DNA of 64,000 bases from Clostridia bacterium (lineage in GTDB: Bacteria; Bacillota; Clostridia; Christensenellales; Aristaeellaceae), in NCBI GenBank assembly GCA_017936765.1, contig JAGBEX010000003.1:1-64000 (forward strand), read 5' to 3'. Below the pieces are notes generated by a model. That model did not search any database and was not told the DNA's origin. It worked only from the letters and a program-made list of their open reading frames with translations. Positions 33,180-42,676 of the stretch are shown one piece after another. Position 1 is the stretch's first letter. Every line of letters begins with the position of its first letter. The translations under genes were made by a program, and so were the position numbers.

Positions 33180-34933
33180 TGGATGATTGGCAGGACTATG
33201 AGGATCAGCCGGAGGAGGAACTCCTTCCGGCTTATCTGCGTTCTGTGGAAAGCGCACCGGGACACGTTTACGGCACGCTGAGCTACAACCGCCGCAGCAA
33301 ATGCTGGGTGGTGAAGGGCGACCCCTCCGTGACGGAAATGTGCAAGCGGCTGTTCCCCGGCTCTGCGGGCAGCAAGCGGGGGGAGGCACGGTTCACCGCC
33401 CACCGGCGCATGGTGGGAGAACTGTGCTGGCTGATGCTGCGCTTCCCCCTCACGGTGAAGATGAGCGACCTGCCCCTGTGGGACAAGGCCGTGGCCGAGG
33501 CGCGGGAGTACGCCATCCGCAAGGAGCGCTCTGCCCGTATGCCCAGCTTTGCCACCCCGCCGGAGGGCAGCTTTACGGGGCAATTGATGTCCTTCCAGCA
33601 GGAGGGACTGGCATTCCTTTTGCAGCACGACAGGTGCCTCCTGGCCGATGAAATGGGCCTGGGCAAAACCGTGCAGGCGCTTTCCTGGCTGGCCAGCACA
33701 GGCTCCTTTCCGGCGCTGGTGATCCCCCCTGCCCACCTGACCCGCAACTGGCAGGAGGAGGCATCCCGCTTCCTGCGGCTGAACGGGCAGCCGCCCCGCA
33801 TCCATGTGATCAGGGGGCTGAAGCCCTACGACCTGCCGGAAGCGGACATCTACATCATGCACTACCTGCTTTTGCGGGGCTGGAAGGAAGTGCTGCCCAC
33901 GCTGCCCTTCCGCGCGGTGATCTTCGACGAGATCCAGGAGCTGCGCCATACCGGCACGGAGAAATACTCCGCCGCCAGCTTGCTTTCCGAGAGCTGCGAG
34001 AAGGTCATCGGTCTCTCCGGCACGCCCATCTATAACAAGGGCGGCGAGATCTGGAACGTGATCAACATTCTGGACTTCCACTTCCTGGGGGACTGGGAAA
34101 GCTTCTCCCGGGAGTGGTGCTACGGCTATGGCAGCGCCGTGGTGATCAAGCCCGACCTCTTGGGTGCCTACCTCAAGCGGGAAGGCCTGATGCTGCGCCG
34201 CACCAAGCAGGAGGTGCTGAAGGAGCTGCCCCCCAAGCGCCGCCTGGTGCAGGAGCTGGACTGGAACGACAAGGTCTACGCCAAGCTGATGGAACCCATC
34301 CTGCCCCAGCTGGTGCGCTGGAAGACCGATGGTACCCTCACCGCCTCCAGCCGAGCCATGCTGGAGGAGAGCATCTCCCAGCGGGCCAGGCAGGCCACCG
34401 GCGTGGCCAAGGCACCCTATGTGTGCCAGTTCGTCCGCGCCCTGCTGGAGGGCGGCGAGCAGGTGCTGCTCTTTGCCCACCACCACGAGGTGATGGACAT
34501 CTACAAAAAGGAGCTGCACAGCTTTGCGCCGGGGTTCATCACCGGGCGGGAGACCTCCGCCATGAAGGACAAGGCCGTGGAGCGCTTTATGAACGGCAAG
34601 ACGGACGTTTTGTGCATCAGCCTGCGGGCGGCCAGCGGTTTGAACTTGCAGCGCGCCACCTGCGTGGTGTTTGGCGAGTTGGACTGGTCGCCGGCGGTGC
34701 ATTCCCAGGCGGAGGATCGCGCCCACCGCATCGGCCAGGAGGATTCCCTTTTGTGCTACTATCTGGTGGCGCCCCAGGGCAGCGATGCCTCCATGCAGGA
34801 GGCGCTGGGCCTGAAGGTGAGCCAGTTCGTTGGGTTGATGGGTGACACGCCTATCTCCGCCCAGCAGGCGGCGGACGCAGCCAGCCAGGCGCGGCGGCAC
34901 GTGGAGAAAATCGTACAGGAGCTTATGCCATGA
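33176..34933 (+). CDS. SNF2-family DNA translocase/helicase
   Basis: A 585-residue SF2 ATPase. Motif I is DEMGLGKTVQA (Lys164), motif II DEIQE (251-255), motif III LSGTPIY and motif VI EDRAHRIGQ near residue 525. It lacks large accessory domains; the N-terminal 110 residues are unassigned. SNF2 proteins translocate on duplex DNA in repair, transcription or phage defence. The ATG at 33176 overlaps the upstream nuclease-like stop, and its own stop overlaps the pentapeptide gene start. This tight coupling suggests that the three products form one complex. Confidence 0.85.
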   Translation: MMDDWQDYEDQPEEELLPAYLRSVESAPGHVYGTLSYNRRSKCWVVKGDPSVTEMCKRLFPGSAGSKRGEARFTAHRRMVGELCWLMLRFPLTVKMSDLPLWDKAVAEAREYAIRKERSARMPSFATPPEGSFTGQLMSFQQEGLAFLLQHDRCLLADEMGLGKTVQALSWLASTGSFPALVIPPAHLTRNWQEEASRFLRLNGQPPRIHVIRGLKPYDLPEADIYIMHYLLLRGWKEVLPTLPFRAVIFDEIQELRHTGTEKYSAASLLSESCEKVIGLSGTPIYNKGGEIWNVINILDFHFLGDWESFSREWCYGYGSAVVIKPDLLGAYLKREGLMLRRTKQEVLKELPPKRRLVQELDWNDKVYAKLMEPILPQLVRWKTDGTLTASSRAMLEESISQRARQATGVAKAPYVCQFVRALLEGGEQVLLFAHHHEVMDIYKKELHSFAPGFITGRETSAMKDKAVERFMNGKTDVLCISLRAASGLNLQRATCVVFGELDWSPAVHSQAEDRAHRIGQEDSLLCYYLVAPQGSDASMQEALGLKVSQFVGLMGDTPISAQQAADAASQARRHVEKIVQELMP

Positions 34934-35553
34934 AGATCGATAGCCCCAATATCCTGGCAGAATTGCAGGAGCTGCACGCCCTCCCTGACGAGGACGAGCA
35001 TGAGGACTACCTGCTTTCCGGTCTCGACCTGGCGGGAGAAGAGCTGCGGGCCAGGGAGTTCCGCGGGTGCATTCTGCGCAAGGTGAACCTTTCCGAGGCT
35101 GACCTGCGCCGGGCTGGCTTTGTGGACGTGGTGTTCGACCATTGCGACCTTTCCGGCTGCAAAATGGAGGACGTGGTGTTCCAGCGGGTGCGCTTCGTTG
35201 GCTGCCGCATGACCGGCGCGGACATGGCCCACAACGTGCTGCGCAACACCCTCTTCACCGATTGCCGCATGGATTACCTGAACCTGACCCGTAGCAAGAC
35301 CGACCGGGTGCAGCTCAGCGGCTGCATCCTGCGGGAGGCGGCGCTGGTGGAGTGCAGCTTGCAGAAGATTGACCTGACGGATTGCGACCTGACCCACGCC
35401 ACCATCCATATGACGCCCCTGAAGGGTCTCGACCTGCGCAGCTGCCAGATCGACGCCATTCAGGTGGGCATGGCAGACGTGCGGGGCGCGGTGGTGAACA
35501 GTATGCAGGCGGTGGCGCTTTCGGCGCTGCTGGGATTGATTGTAAAGGAGTAA
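34930..35553 (+). CDS. Pentapeptide-repeat protein
   Basis: A 207-residue protein. From about residue 45 to 175 it shows successive A(D/N)LXX-type pentapeptides such as LRKVNLSEADLRRAGF and LQKIDLTDCDLTHA, which build a right-handed square beta-helix. Some such proteins (Qnr, MfpA) mimic DNA and bind gyrase; others are scaffolds. Residues 1-40 are acidic. It overlaps the SNF2 helicase stop by 4 bases and is followed 5 bases later by the Nudix-HAD gene. Functional role unknown. Confidence 0.8.
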   Translation: MKIDSPNILAELQELHALPDEDEHEDYLLSGLDLAGEELRAREFRGCILRKVNLSEADLRRAGFVDVVFDHCDLSGCKMEDVVFQRVRFVGCRMTGADMAHNVLRNTLFTDCRMDYLNLTRSKTDRVQLSGCILREAALVECSLQKIDLTDCDLTHATIHMTPLKGLDLRSCQIDAIQVGMADVRGAVVNSMQAVALSALLGLIVKE

Positions 35554-35558
35554 GCAGG

Positions 35559-36566
35559 ATGATGGAGGTATCGGCGGGGATCATCCGCCGGGCAGATGGC
35601 CGGGTGCTGATCTGCCAGCGGGGCGAAGGCCGCAGCAACGCCCACCTGTGGGAATTCCCCGGCGGGAAGCTCGAAGTGGGGGAATCCCCCTGCGACTGCC
35701 TGCGCCGGGAGCTGATGGAGGAGCTGGCGCTGCCCGTAGCAGACCTGCGGGAGCGGTGCCAGCGGGAGCATCAGGGCATTCTGTTCCACTTTATTGAGGG
35801 AACCACCGAGGCTGTGCCAAGCCTCACCGAGCATGAGGCCTGCGCCTTCGTTACCGACAGGGACATGCTGGGCTACGCCTTCTGCCCGGCGGATGCGGGC
35901 ATCGCCCGGGCGATGGCGCTGAATGCCCCGGCGCTGCGGCATTTCTTCTGGGATTTTGACGGCACGGTGATGGACACCTACCCCGCCATGACCGAGGCCT
36001 TTGTGCGCATGGCGCGGCGCTGCGGGGTGGAGATCGCCCCGGAACGGGCGCTGAGCCTGATGAAAATCAACCTGACCCACGCCCTGCAAGTCATTGCGGA
36101 GGAAAACGCCCTGGACGCCTCGGCCATGGTACCCATCTTCCGGGAGGAAGAAAAGGTGACCCTGGCGCAGATGGCGCAGCCTGTGGCGGGCATCCCCGAA
36201 GCGCTGCGTGACCTGCCCGGCCGGCACTACCTGGTGACCCACCGCGACCGGGCGGCGCTGGACTACCTGGACAGCATGGGGCTAAGGCACTTCTTTACCG
36301 ACTGCGTGGTGGAAAACGACGGCTTCCCCCGCAAGCCCGCCCCGGACAGCCTGCTGCACCTGGTGCGCAAGCATGGCCTGGACCTGGCCGAGTGCGTGAT
36401 GATCGGCGACCGCCCCCTGGACACCGCCGCGGGCCGCAACGCAGGAATGCTCTCCTGCCTGCTGGACGAGGAAAACCGCTTCCCCGACGACCCCTGCGAG
36501 CTGCGCACCCACTCCGCCCATGAACTACCCGCCCTGCTCTGTCCACCATCAATTCATAATTCATAA
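35559..36566 (+). CDS. Nudix hydrolase fused to HAD-family phosphatase
   Basis: A 335-residue fusion. Residues 1-125 are a MutT-like Nudix domain with the full box starting GKLEVGE and ending RELMEE, and an N-terminal part typical of 8-oxo-dGTP or related sanitising enzymes. Residues about 130-310 are a HAD phosphatase with FFWDFDGTVMDTYP (motif I), THR (II), RKPAPDS (III) and MIGDRPLDT (IV). ATG at 35559 with AAGGAG 8 bases upstream. The stop codon lies inside an AATTCAT tandem repeat, so the C-terminal tail (SIHNS) is repeat-encoded and the original end may have been changed. Likely nucleotide sanitation or house-cleaning. Confidence 0.88.
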   Translation: MMEVSAGIIRRADGRVLICQRGEGRSNAHLWEFPGGKLEVGESPCDCLRRELMEELALPVADLRERCQREHQGILFHFIEGTTEAVPSLTEHEACAFVTDRDMLGYAFCPADAGIARAMALNAPALRHFFWDFDGTVMDTYPAMTEAFVRMARRCGVEIAPERALSLMKINLTHALQVIAEENALDASAMVPIFREEEKVTLAQMAQPVAGIPEALRDLPGRHYLVTHRDRAALDYLDSMGLRHFFTDCVVENDGFPRKPAPDSLLHLVRKHGLDLAECVMIGDRPLDTAAGRNAGMLSCLLDEENRFPDDPCELRTHSAHELPALLCPPSIHNS

Positions 36567-36576
36567 TTCATAATTC
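36551..36576. repeat. AATTCAT tandem repeat
   Basis: AATTCAT repeated three times, then AATTCC. It supplies the stop codon of the Nudix-HAD gene. Similar AATTC-based units form family F elsewhere. Confidence 0.8.
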
Positions 36577-36703
36577 CCCGTTCCGGGGTAGCCAAGGGCG
36601 AAAAAATCTGTTATGATAAAACAATCGGTGCAAGAATCTGCGCCGCCCACTCGTTGATTATGATGAATACCTTACGCAAGATGGAAGAACCTGGAGGAAT
36701 ATC

Positions 36704-38647
36704 ATGCGCAAGCTGACTGTATTGTTATGGATGATCCTGCTGCTGTGCAGCGCTGCTCTGGCGGAGGACGTTTTGTCCATCGACGCGCCGGATGCGGTGA
36801 TCCGCCCCGGCAAGGCGGCTACCATCAGCTTCACCGCGCCCGAGGCTGGTGTAGCGGAGATCCTGCTGAAGGATATGCAGGGTCAGACCATTTCTGTGGT
36901 GGTGGAGGATTTCGCTGCCGTGCAGGGCTTTAACAGCCTGTGGTGGAATGGCACCTATCAGGGTGCGCCTGCCCCCCAGGGTGACTATCAGCTGGTGGTG
37001 AACCTGAACGGCGCCACCGCTGCCGCTCCTGTCACCGTGGGCGCCAACGCCCCCTACCTGACCAGCATCGACGTGAGCAGCACCGCCGTGACCCCCGCTG
37101 TGCCAGTGACCGTGGACTTCTATTCCAGCACCGAGGGTACCCTGACCGTGGGCCTTTTGCAGGGCGAAAGCCACCTGGAAATGGCCACCGTGCCGGTAAC
37201 GGAGGGTCAGCAGAGCTATGTGTGGCAGACCGACCTCTACACCCAGATCGGCCTGGCCGATGGCAGCGCCGCCCTGACGCTGATGCTCACCGATGGCGAG
37301 GACTTCAACTCCAACGAGGAGCATATCGCCGTGACGCTCTCCGGCTTCGTGGCGGTGGAACCCACCATGGAGGTCATCCCGGAGGCTGTGGAAGCCACGC
37401 CGGAGCCTGCGGTTGAACCCGCCGACGCCGTGGAGGAAGCGGTGGTGGAGGAGATCGTGGAGGCGATCATCTTCGACGAGGATGGGAACATCGTGGAGGA
37501 GGAGCCGGAGGCCACCGAAGAGGTGACGGCGGAGAACACCGTGTTCACCCCTTCTCTGGGCAGCCCCTATCAGCCCGATGAACCCCTGAACTACTGGAAT
37601 ATGCCCATGGACATCACCAACGAGGCCGCCGTGTGGGAAGTGCTGATGCAGCCCATGACCATCCTCTACTCCAATGTGGACAGGGCAGAGCGCACCCAGA
37701 CCGTGCTGCGCGCCGAACCCAGCGACGACAGCGAGGCCGTGGGCGTGGTGACCCGCATGAACCAGGGCGTTCACGTGCTGGAGACCCTGGACAACGGCTG
37801 GTCGCTGATCGAGGCCTATTCCTCCTCCTTCTACGGCGGCAATGTGAAGCGCTGGAACCTGCTGGTGCAGGGCTATGTGAAGACCAAGGAACTCAAGGTG
37901 GTGGAACCCCAGCAGGAATACGGCTTTGTGGTGGATAAGCTGACCCAGCGCCTGTATATGTTCAAAGAGGGCAAGCTGTTTACCACGCTGCTGGTTTCCA
38001 CCGGTTTGGTGAATGAAGAGCAGCCCTTTAATGAGACTCGCTCTGGCGAGTTCCTGCTCACCAGTCCCGTGGGTGATTTCCCCAGCGGCAACATGACCTG
38101 TGACATGGGCATCCGCTTCAACAGCGGCGACCTGCTGCACGAGGTTCCCCACAAGATCAACGCCGACGGCACCCGCAACTACGGCTACACCGAGCCGAAC
38201 CTGGGCAGCAAGGCCAGCCACGGCTGCATCCGCGTGCAGCGCCGCAAGACCCCCGAAGGCATCAACATGACCTGGATCTGGAACAACCGCATCCGCAACA
38301 CAAAACTGCTGATCTGGGAGGACTGGCAGGGCAGGCAGATGGACATCCCCGAGGACGACTTCCTGCTGTATTACAACCCCGATGGCGGCTCCTACTACCA
38401 CAGCTCCTCCTTCTGCTACATGGCGCCCAAGCGCACCTTTGAACCCTTTACCTATGGGCAGCTGGAGGAAGAAGGCTTCGCCAAGCTGAAGCGCTGCACC
38501 TACTGCGCACCGGTGTTCCGCCGCGCGGAGATCGAGGCGCGCAATGCCGAGTATGCCCCCGGCGGCGACCACAACGCCGTGCTGACCAGGGTGCAGCAGG
38601 AGCAGTTTGAAAAGGAAGCCAAGGAAGCGGCCAAGAAGAATGACTGA
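36704..38647 (+). CDS. Exported L,D-transpeptidase (YkuD) with adhesin-like N-terminus
   Basis: A 647-residue wall enzyme that cross-links or anchors peptidoglycan. Signal peptide at residues 1-20 (ending ALA before Glu-Asp). Two FlgD-like Ig domains at about 25-220 (with FNSLWWNGTYQG), an acidic Glu/Val-rich linker (about 225-285), an SH3-like domain (about 320-400, with SLIEAYSS) and the YkuD domain (about 405-555) with nucleophile Cys508 in ASHGCIRV. The C-terminal 90 residues contain four Cys. AAGATGGAAGAACCTGGAGG precedes the ATG. Followed 25 bases later by cvpA, probably co-transcribed. Confidence 0.9.
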   Translation: MRKLTVLLWMILLLCSAALAEDVLSIDAPDAVIRPGKAATISFTAPEAGVAEILLKDMQGQTISVVVEDFAAVQGFNSLWWNGTYQGAPAPQGDYQLVVNLNGATAAAPVTVGANAPYLTSIDVSSTAVTPAVPVTVDFYSSTEGTLTVGLLQGESHLEMATVPVTEGQQSYVWQTDLYTQIGLADGSAALTLMLTDGEDFNSNEEHIAVTLSGFVAVEPTMEVIPEAVEATPEPAVEPADAVEEAVVEEIVEAIIFDEDGNIVEEEPEATEEVTAENTVFTPSLGSPYQPDEPLNYWNMPMDITNEAAVWEVLMQPMTILYSNVDRAERTQTVLRAEPSDDSEAVGVVTRMNQGVHVLETLDNGWSLIEAYSSSFYGGNVKRWNLLVQGYVKTKELKVVEPQQEYGFVVDKLTQRLYMFKEGKLFTTLLVSTGLVNEEQPFNETRSGEFLLTSPVGDFPSGNMTCDMGIRFNSGDLLHEVPHKINADGTRNYGYTEPNLGSKASHGCIRVQRRKTPEGINMTWIWNNRIRNTKLLIWEDWQGRQMDIPEDDFLLYYNPDGGSYYHSSSFCYMAPKRTFEPFTYGQLEEEGFAKLKRCTYCAPVFRRAEIEARNAEYAPGGDHNAVLTRVQQEQFEKEAKEAAKKND

Positions 38648-38672
38648 TCTCCCCCCTCACAGGAGGTAATCC

Positions 38673-39383
38673 ATGAACATTGTTGACTATGTGGTGCTGG
38701 GCGTATTGGGGCTGAGCATCCTCTTCGGGTTCTACCGCGGGTTTGTCAGCACGGTGCTGAATAGCGGCGGCTGCCTGGTATCGCTGATCCTGTCCTTCAT
38801 CCTGTACCCCAAGGCAGCGGCGCTGATCCAGGGCAATCAGGAGCTGGTGCGCACCCTGCTGCACTACACCGATGCCTCCTCCCGCCTGGGCGACCTGGAG
38901 CTGGCGCTGACCAACGTGGCCACCCTGACCCAGAATAAGATCGCGGAGATCGTTGCCAAGGTACAATTGCCCCCGCCCCTGGACACCCTTTTGCAGGTGA
39001 ACCTGGAGCAGCAGGTCTACGGCATCAACTCCGGCATCGACACCGTGGCGGATTATGTGAGCCAGACCATCCTTACCGCCTGCATCAACATCATCTGCTT
39101 CCTGCTCTGCTTTGCGCTGATCTACCTGGCGCTGGCGCTGCTGGTGAATATGCTCAAGGCCATCTTCCGCTTCCCGGTCCTCAAGCAGCTGGACTGGCTG
39201 GCGGGCGGCATCTTCGGCTTTCTGCGGGGCGTGGTGATCTGCTATGCGGTGTTCGCCCTGGTGCCGCTGGTGCAAACGGTGGTCCCCATCGACATGATCG
39301 CCGAGCTGTTTGAGCAAAGCACCCTGGCGCCGATCTTCAACAATGGCAACCTGATATTGGGCATCATGAACGGACGCTTGTAA
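38673..39383 (+). CDS. CvpA-family membrane protein
   Basis: A 236-residue integral membrane protein with four predicted transmembrane segments and the family start MNIVDYVVLGVLGLSILFGF. CvpA proteins are needed for colicin V production in E. coli and have been linked to cell-envelope stress in other bacteria. AGGAGGT 6 bases before the ATG. It lies between the L,D-transpeptidase gene and a strong terminator, in line with an envelope role. Confidence 0.88.
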   Translation: MNIVDYVVLGVLGLSILFGFYRGFVSTVLNSGGCLVSLILSFILYPKAAALIQGNQELVRTLLHYTDASSRLGDLELALTNVATLTQNKIAEIVAKVQLPPPLDTLLQVNLEQQVYGINSGIDTVADYVSQTILTACINIICFLLCFALIYLALALLVNMLKAIFRFPVLKQLDWLAGGIFGFLRGVVICYAVFALVPLVQTVVPIDMIAELFEQSTLAPIFNNGNLILGIMNGRL

Positions 39384-39394
39384 ACAAAAAATCA

Positions 39395-39433
39395 CGCATG
39401 GGAAGATTTTGCCATTCCCATGCGTTTTCTTTT
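39395..39433 (+). terminator. Rho-independent terminator
   Basis: CGCATGGGAA (39395-39404) pairs with TTCCCATGCG (39415-39424), followed by TTTTCTTTT. Confidence 0.92.
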
Positions 39434-39463
39434 GCAGAGATACCTGACAGGGAGGTTGCAACC

Positions 39464-42400
39464 ATGAAGCGAGCTTTGGCCGTGCTGCTCACCCTATGCC
39501 TGCTGCTGTGGAACATGGCCGTGGCGGAGGAGATCGCCACGCCCAGCGATATCGCCACCCCGGCACCCACCGCAGAGCCAACGGCAGAACCCACAGCCGT
39601 ACCCACAGAAGAACCTACAGCAGAACCTACCGTTGAGCCAACGGCTGAGCCGACTGCGGAACCCACGGTGGAAGTCACGGCAGAACCTACCGTTGAGCCA
39701 ACGGCAGAGCCGACTGCGGAACCCACGGTGGAAGTCACAGCCGAACCCACCGAGGAACCCACGGCGGAGCCGACTGTGGAACCCACAGAAGCGCCGACCG
39801 CCGAACCCACGGTGGAGCCTACCCCGGAGCCTGCGCCCACCCCGGAACCCTGGGATGAGGCTCTGTGCGATCACGCCAACGAGCTGTGCCAGCAGGCACC
39901 GCTGTGCGAAGCAGAGGGCTGCTGGCACATTGGGCTGGACGCCAACGGGCTGGAGATCCCCCTGTGCGATAAGGGGCGCTGGCTGCTGGATCAGCAGGAC
40001 GCCTTGCAGCGGGGCGGCGCAGGCGGCATGGCGCGCACCGTGCGCAGCAATACCATCGACCTGGGCAAGGGCGAGGCCACCATTTACCGCAGCGGCAGCT
40101 ATCAGGTCACCGGCAGCGGCGCGGGGCTGACCATTGCCCCCAACCGTCTGGTGGTGCTGACCATGACGGAGGTCACCGCCAGGGAAGTGCGCCTGGGCGA
40201 CCATGCCTCCCTGACCCTGAAGCTGCGCGGGCAAAACAAGATCGAATTGCTCAGCCTGGGCAGCGACAACGAGGTGCGCATCCCCGAGGGCGGTGCGCTG
40301 ACGGTGGACGAAGTGAAGCGCCCGGAAGCCAAGCCGGGGAAGATCAGCATCACCGGCGGCAGCGTGCTGGCGAACCTGACGGAAGCCTCTGGCCGCCAGC
40401 GCATGGCCTTCCCGGCAGAGGGCATGGCGGCGGTGACGGTGAACGGCGAGAAATGGAACGCCACCTGCCCCCACAGGGATGGCCAGCTCCACCTGTGGCT
40501 CCCCGGGGCGCAGGAGGGCAGCCAATGGACGGCTGCCATGGAGGGCGATACCCTGGCGGTGACGCTCGCGGAGATCACACCGCCTGCCACCAGTACACCC
40601 GAACCCACGGAGGTTCCGCCCACGGAAGAACCTGCGCCCACGGATACTCCCGCGCCCACGGATACCCCTGCGCCCACGGCGGTGCCGGTGTTCGTCACGG
40701 TGAAGGACGCGCAGGGGCAGGCCGTGGCAGATACCGCCATGACCGTGCAGGTCGGAGAGACCCGCGGCGAATACACCACCGACGCCCAGGGCGTGATCTA
40801 CCTGCCGGACATGGGCAGCCTGGAGGGCTGGGGCATTGCCGCCACCGACGGGCAGACCGTTTACACCGGCGTGGTGATGAACGGCAGCGCGGAGGCTATT
40901 CCCGGCCTGACCATTCAGAACGTGCAGGCCGTGGACAGCGGCGATGCCGTGACCGTGACTTTCACCTGCGAAGGCGCCAAGGCCATGGGTGTGCAGGCGC
41001 TGGTGGGGGATGCTCCCCAGCAGCTGCCGGATGACTTTGTACCCGAGGCCCTGCGCTTTGCGGGCAGCGATGGTCAGGTGACCATCACCGGCCTTGCCCC
41101 CGGACAGACCGTGAGCCTGCGGGTCTACGCCTGCAATGCCCAGGGCGCGGTGCTGACGGCGGAATCGGCAGACGGCTTCCAGTTCGGCGAATTGGTGCAT
41201 ATCACCACCCGCAAGCCCTGGACCACCGATGCCTCTGCCGATGCAGCCTACACCGGCAAAAGCTACCGCAACCGGCTGGACATCCCGGAGGAAGCGGAGG
41301 TGCGCTATACCGGCAAGCACCTGAACAGCAGCGGCAGGCCCGTGAAAGTGGGCAGCTACACCATGCACGTCACCATCCCGGAGGACAGCGCCACCTGGCT
41401 GCCCGGCACGGTGGAGATCCCCTTCTCCATCACCAGGGCGGTGCTGACCATCAGCCCGGAACCCAATCAGGAGAAGTACACGGGCGAGAAGGACCCCGTG
41501 TTTGGCTACACGGTAAAGGGCTTGCTGGAGGGGGATGCCCTCAGTGGCGAGTTGACCCGCCAGAGCGGCGAAGAGGTGGGCAGCTATGCCTTCCTGACCG
41601 ACGGCTTTGTGGCGGCGGACTACTACCGGCTGCGCATTGCTTCCGATGCGCCGATGTTCACTATCCTGCCTGCTCCCGCGGTGGGTGGCGGCGGCGTGTA
41701 CGAGGTGCTGCGCCCCGTGAAGCAGGAGATCGCCCGCGCCGATGGCCGGAAGCTGTATGTGATGCTCAACGCCCAGGAGACCCTGCAGGTGCGCTGGAGC
41801 AGCTTTGGTCAGGTGATGTTCGGTAGCGCTGACGACAGGGTGCGGCCGTTCCACCCGTCCCTCACGTGGAATCAGGAGACCGATAAGGTGCTGCTGCGGC
41901 TGCGCGCCGAGGCAGAATTGAACAAGGACGGCGGCTACCAGACCGACCTGAGCGGCCAGCCCCTGCGCACCGGGCGCTACCTGCGCATGGGTGTCACCGC
42001 CCTGCGCCACTTGCAGGAGCTGGGCGTGGATGCCCTCTCCGTCAGCAATGGCGAGGTGGCGCTCACCGTACCCATCAGCTGCTTCCTCACCCCGGACATG
42101 GAGCAGCTGGTGAAGCAGCACCGAGGCAACATGACCTCGGTACGGTTCCGGCTGGACTTGATCCCCGCCGAAGGCACGGCCCAGGGCTTGCAGAGCGTGA
42201 GCCAGGGCTGGCAGGTGGGCGCGTATATGCTCATTGGGCGGGAGAGTATCGACATCACCGGTCAGCTCCCCGGCCTGACCCTGGCCATGGACGTGGAACC
42301 CGTGGCCGAACTGCTGAAGGCCATGCAGCGCTACGACGAGCAGAGCTTCGCTGCCCGCTTCACCCTGGGCATGGTCAACGACCAGGACACCCGCAAGCTG

Positions 42401-42538
42401 GAAAGCACGCTGGTGCAGCCCTTTGCCAAGGATGAACTGACACAAGCGGCCTACCCCTGCGTGATGTATACCGACCGCTACCTGACCACCCCGCTCACCG
42501 AAGCAGGCGTGGTGTGGATGGTGGAGGGCGGGGAGTGA
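39464..42538 (+). CDS. Large exported surface protein with Glu-Pro-Thr stalk
   Basis: A 1024-residue protein with a signal peptide (1-21, ending AVA before Glu-Glu). Residues about 28-110 are a low-complexity stalk of AEPTVEPT-type units; a second short TPAPTDTPAPTD stalk lies near 390. Between them is a beta-rich region, after the second a carboxypeptidase-regulatory-like domain (VTVKDAQGQAVADTAMTV) and two MBG-type Ig-like domains (about 590-740). The last 270 residues are unassigned. No LPXTG sorting signal, lipobox or C-terminal membrane anchor is seen, so attachment is unknown. ATG at 39464 with GGGAGG 9 bases upstream; it follows the cvpA terminator, and no convincing promoter was identified. 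A ligand-binding or adhesin role is plausible. Confidence 0.8.
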   Translation: MKRALAVLLTLCLLLWNMAVAEEIATPSDIATPAPTAEPTAEPTAVPTEEPTAEPTVEPTAEPTAEPTVEVTAEPTVEPTAEPTAEPTVEVTAEPTEEPTAEPTVEPTEAPTAEPTVEPTPEPAPTPEPWDEALCDHANELCQQAPLCEAEGCWHIGLDANGLEIPLCDKGRWLLDQQDALQRGGAGGMARTVRSNTIDLGKGEATIYRSGSYQVTGSGAGLTIAPNRLVVLTMTEVTAREVRLGDHASLTLKLRGQNKIELLSLGSDNEVRIPEGGALTVDEVKRPEAKPGKISITGGSVLANLTEASGRQRMAFPAEGMAAVTVNGEKWNATCPHRDGQLHLWLPGAQEGSQWTAAMEGDTLAVTLAEITPPATSTPEPTEVPPTEEPAPTDTPAPTDTPAPTAVPVFVTVKDAQGQAVADTAMTVQVGETRGEYTTDAQGVIYLPDMGSLEGWGIAATDGQTVYTGVVMNGSAEAIPGLTIQNVQAVDSGDAVTVTFTCEGAKAMGVQALVGDAPQQLPDDFVPEALRFAGSDGQVTITGLAPGQTVSLRVYACNAQGAVLTAESADGFQFGELVHITTRKPWTTDASADAAYTGKSYRNRLDIPEEAEVRYTGKHLNSSGRPVKVGSYTMHVTIPEDSATWLPGTVEIPFSITRAVLTISPEPNQEKYTGEKDPVFGYTVKGLLEGDALSGELTRQSGEEVGSYAFLTDGFVAADYYRLRIASDAPMFTILPAPAVGGGGVYEVLRPVKQEIARADGRKLYVMLNAQETLQVRWSSFGQVMFGSADDRVRPFHPSLTWNQETDKVLLRLRAEAELNKDGGYQTDLSGQPLRTGRYLRMGVTALRHLQELGVDALSVSNGEVALTVPISCFLTPDMEQLVKQHRGNMTSVRFRLDLIPAEGTAQGLQSVSQGWQVGAYMLIGRESIDITGQLPGLTLAMDVEPVAELLKAMQRYDEQSFAARFTLGMVNDQDTRKLESTLVQPFAKDELTQAAYPCVMYTDRYLTTPLTEAGVVWMVEGGE
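39628..39747 (+). repeat. 60-bp tandem repeat coding the Glu-Pro-Thr stalk
   Basis: Two almost identical 60-base units (39628-39687 and 39688-39747) inside the surface-protein gene, each encoding twenty stalk residues. In-frame repeats of this kind allow stalk-length change by slippage or recombination. Confidence 0.85.
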
Positions 42539-42540
42539 CG

Positions 42541-42668
42541 CCAGAGGCTCTGCCTCTGGACTCCGCTTAAGGGATTTCATCCCTTAAGAATCCCTTTCGG
42601 GGATAGCCAGCCAGGTGGTCTCCGAGCAGGGGTCACGGCGCGAGTACGGTCGCGCCGCGACGCGGGGG
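42541..42668. repeat. Family B hairpin plus family E repeat, copy 3
   Basis: Starts 2 bases after the surface-protein stop with CCAGAGGC/GCCTCTGG, continues with a CTTAAGGGA/TCCCTTAAG hairpin, and ends in the family E element (42628-42668) with GGCGCG/CGCGCC. Confidence 0.75.
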
Positions 42669-42676
42669 AAGTGGCA

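Noticed and set aside
39540..39850. Possible CRISPR-like or tandem noncoding array
   Set aside because: The repeats are in frame, encode a Glu-Pro-Thr stalk and have no unique spacers.
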